DNA from: Nephromyces sp. MM_2019
Taxonomy: Eukaryota; Apicomplexa; Aconoidasida; Nephromycida
Direction: 5' to 3'
Assembly: GCA_015657535.1 (NCBI GenBank)
Contig: JADHZB010000135.1
Location: forward strand, 1-64,000
DNA length: 64,000 nt
Under the pieces are notes generated by a model that saw only the letters and a program-made list of their open reading frames with translations, was not told the DNA's origin and did no database searches. Made by a program: the position numbers and the translations under genes. Below are positions 63,523-64,000 of this stretch, piece by piece; positions within the stretch are counted from its first letter, which is position 1, and each line of letters starts with the position of its first letter.

Positions 63523-64000
63523 TTGAACGAATCCCGAATTGTTCTGGCAATACATGGTTCTATATTTTTGTTGCTTCATTTTTATTAGGCACGGTCCCAT
63601 TAACATTGCTGCGGTATATTCATTCAGCACTGCAAAAAGGAAAGCCACACCATTATATGAAATATCCAAATTTTATGCTAATTAAGAATGGAAGCTGTCT
63701 ATGCAGATCGCTGATATTAGTTTTGTACATGGAAAGAAAAAATACAGTAAGTAAAAAAGTTATATTTACTAAAGTGAGCTTCGCATAATGTATGGCCATT
63801 GTTTCCCCACAAGCAATAACTTATATGCCCGAGGCGTGTTTCACATAATACGTAGTTGATGTTCTCAAAGTAAACACAACGCGGTAAGCACCTGCATTAT
63901 GGGATAAAGGCTTATTTAGCCGGTTTTCCTGTACCTTAAGCGGTCGTAATTAATTCCTGCGTAGTGTTCGGCCAATCCGAACAATATGAATCTCTCAAGT
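63523..64000. other. Window edge, nothing identified
   Basis: AT-rich DNA upstream of the tRNA gene. The plus-strand open frame at 63426-63788 runs through the tRNA antisense strand and is an artefact. Confidence 0.5.

Noticed and set aside
63426..63788. 120-codon plus-strand open frame
   Set aside because: It reads through the antisense of the tRNA-Arg gene and is a by-product of the tRNA sequence.
1..64000. Search for CRISPR arrays, insertion sequences, rRNA and bacterial operons
   Set aside because: No direct-repeat/spacer array, transposase signature or rRNA core was seen, and gene structure is clearly eukaryotic.

Overview
The window is nuclear DNA of a eukaryote. Coding regions are split by GT-AG introns (about 70 bp to over 1 kb), joined in consistent reading phase, and lie in AT-rich DNA with CA/TG microsatellites. 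Every gene model below was assembled by hand from splice-site motifs, reading phase and family resemblance; none has transcript support. An EF-hand protein at 19.4-21.5 kb resembles the myosin light chains (MLC1/MTIP group) of the apicomplexan motor complex, so an apicomplexan or related alveolate is my best guess. No species can be named from the sequence.

Layout. 0-6 kb, minus strand: exons of an unrecognised protein ending at position 72. 8.1-13.9 kb, minus: a complete nine-exon musashi/DAZAP1/hnRNP-like protein with two RRM domains. 15.6-19.4 kb: no gene found. 19.4-21.5 kb, plus: the light-chain-like EF-hand gene, 5' end unresolved. 25.0-29.9 kb, plus: a complete nine-exon coatomer epsilon subunit. 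33.2-37.5 kb, minus: a Mut-7/EXD3-like 3'-5' exonuclease, incomplete at the 3' side and possibly the 5' side. 39.7-41.6 kb, plus: complete three-exon eEF1B. 44.4-45.3 kb, minus: complete two-exon Yippee protein. 52.2-54.2 kb, plus: a five-exon protein I do not recognise. 55.4-59.8 kb, minus: complete nine-exon membrane-anchored short-chain dehydrogenase. 63.4-63.5 kb, minus: tRNA-Arg(ACG). The remainder is intergenic or holds genes I could not resolve.

The genes are mostly housekeeping: translation elongation, a tRNA, COPI vesicle traffic, RNA binding, RNA turnover, lipid or retinoid-type redox. They look independently transcribed on both strands and do not form a functional cluster. The most unusual points are a 24-bp minisatellite that begins inside a coatomer exon and contains its 5' splice site, an acidic insert of about 32 residues in the otherwise conserved C-terminal domain of eEF1B, the unrecognised 312-residue protein at 52-54 kb, and several start codons placed 0-4 bases after an AG acceptor-like site.
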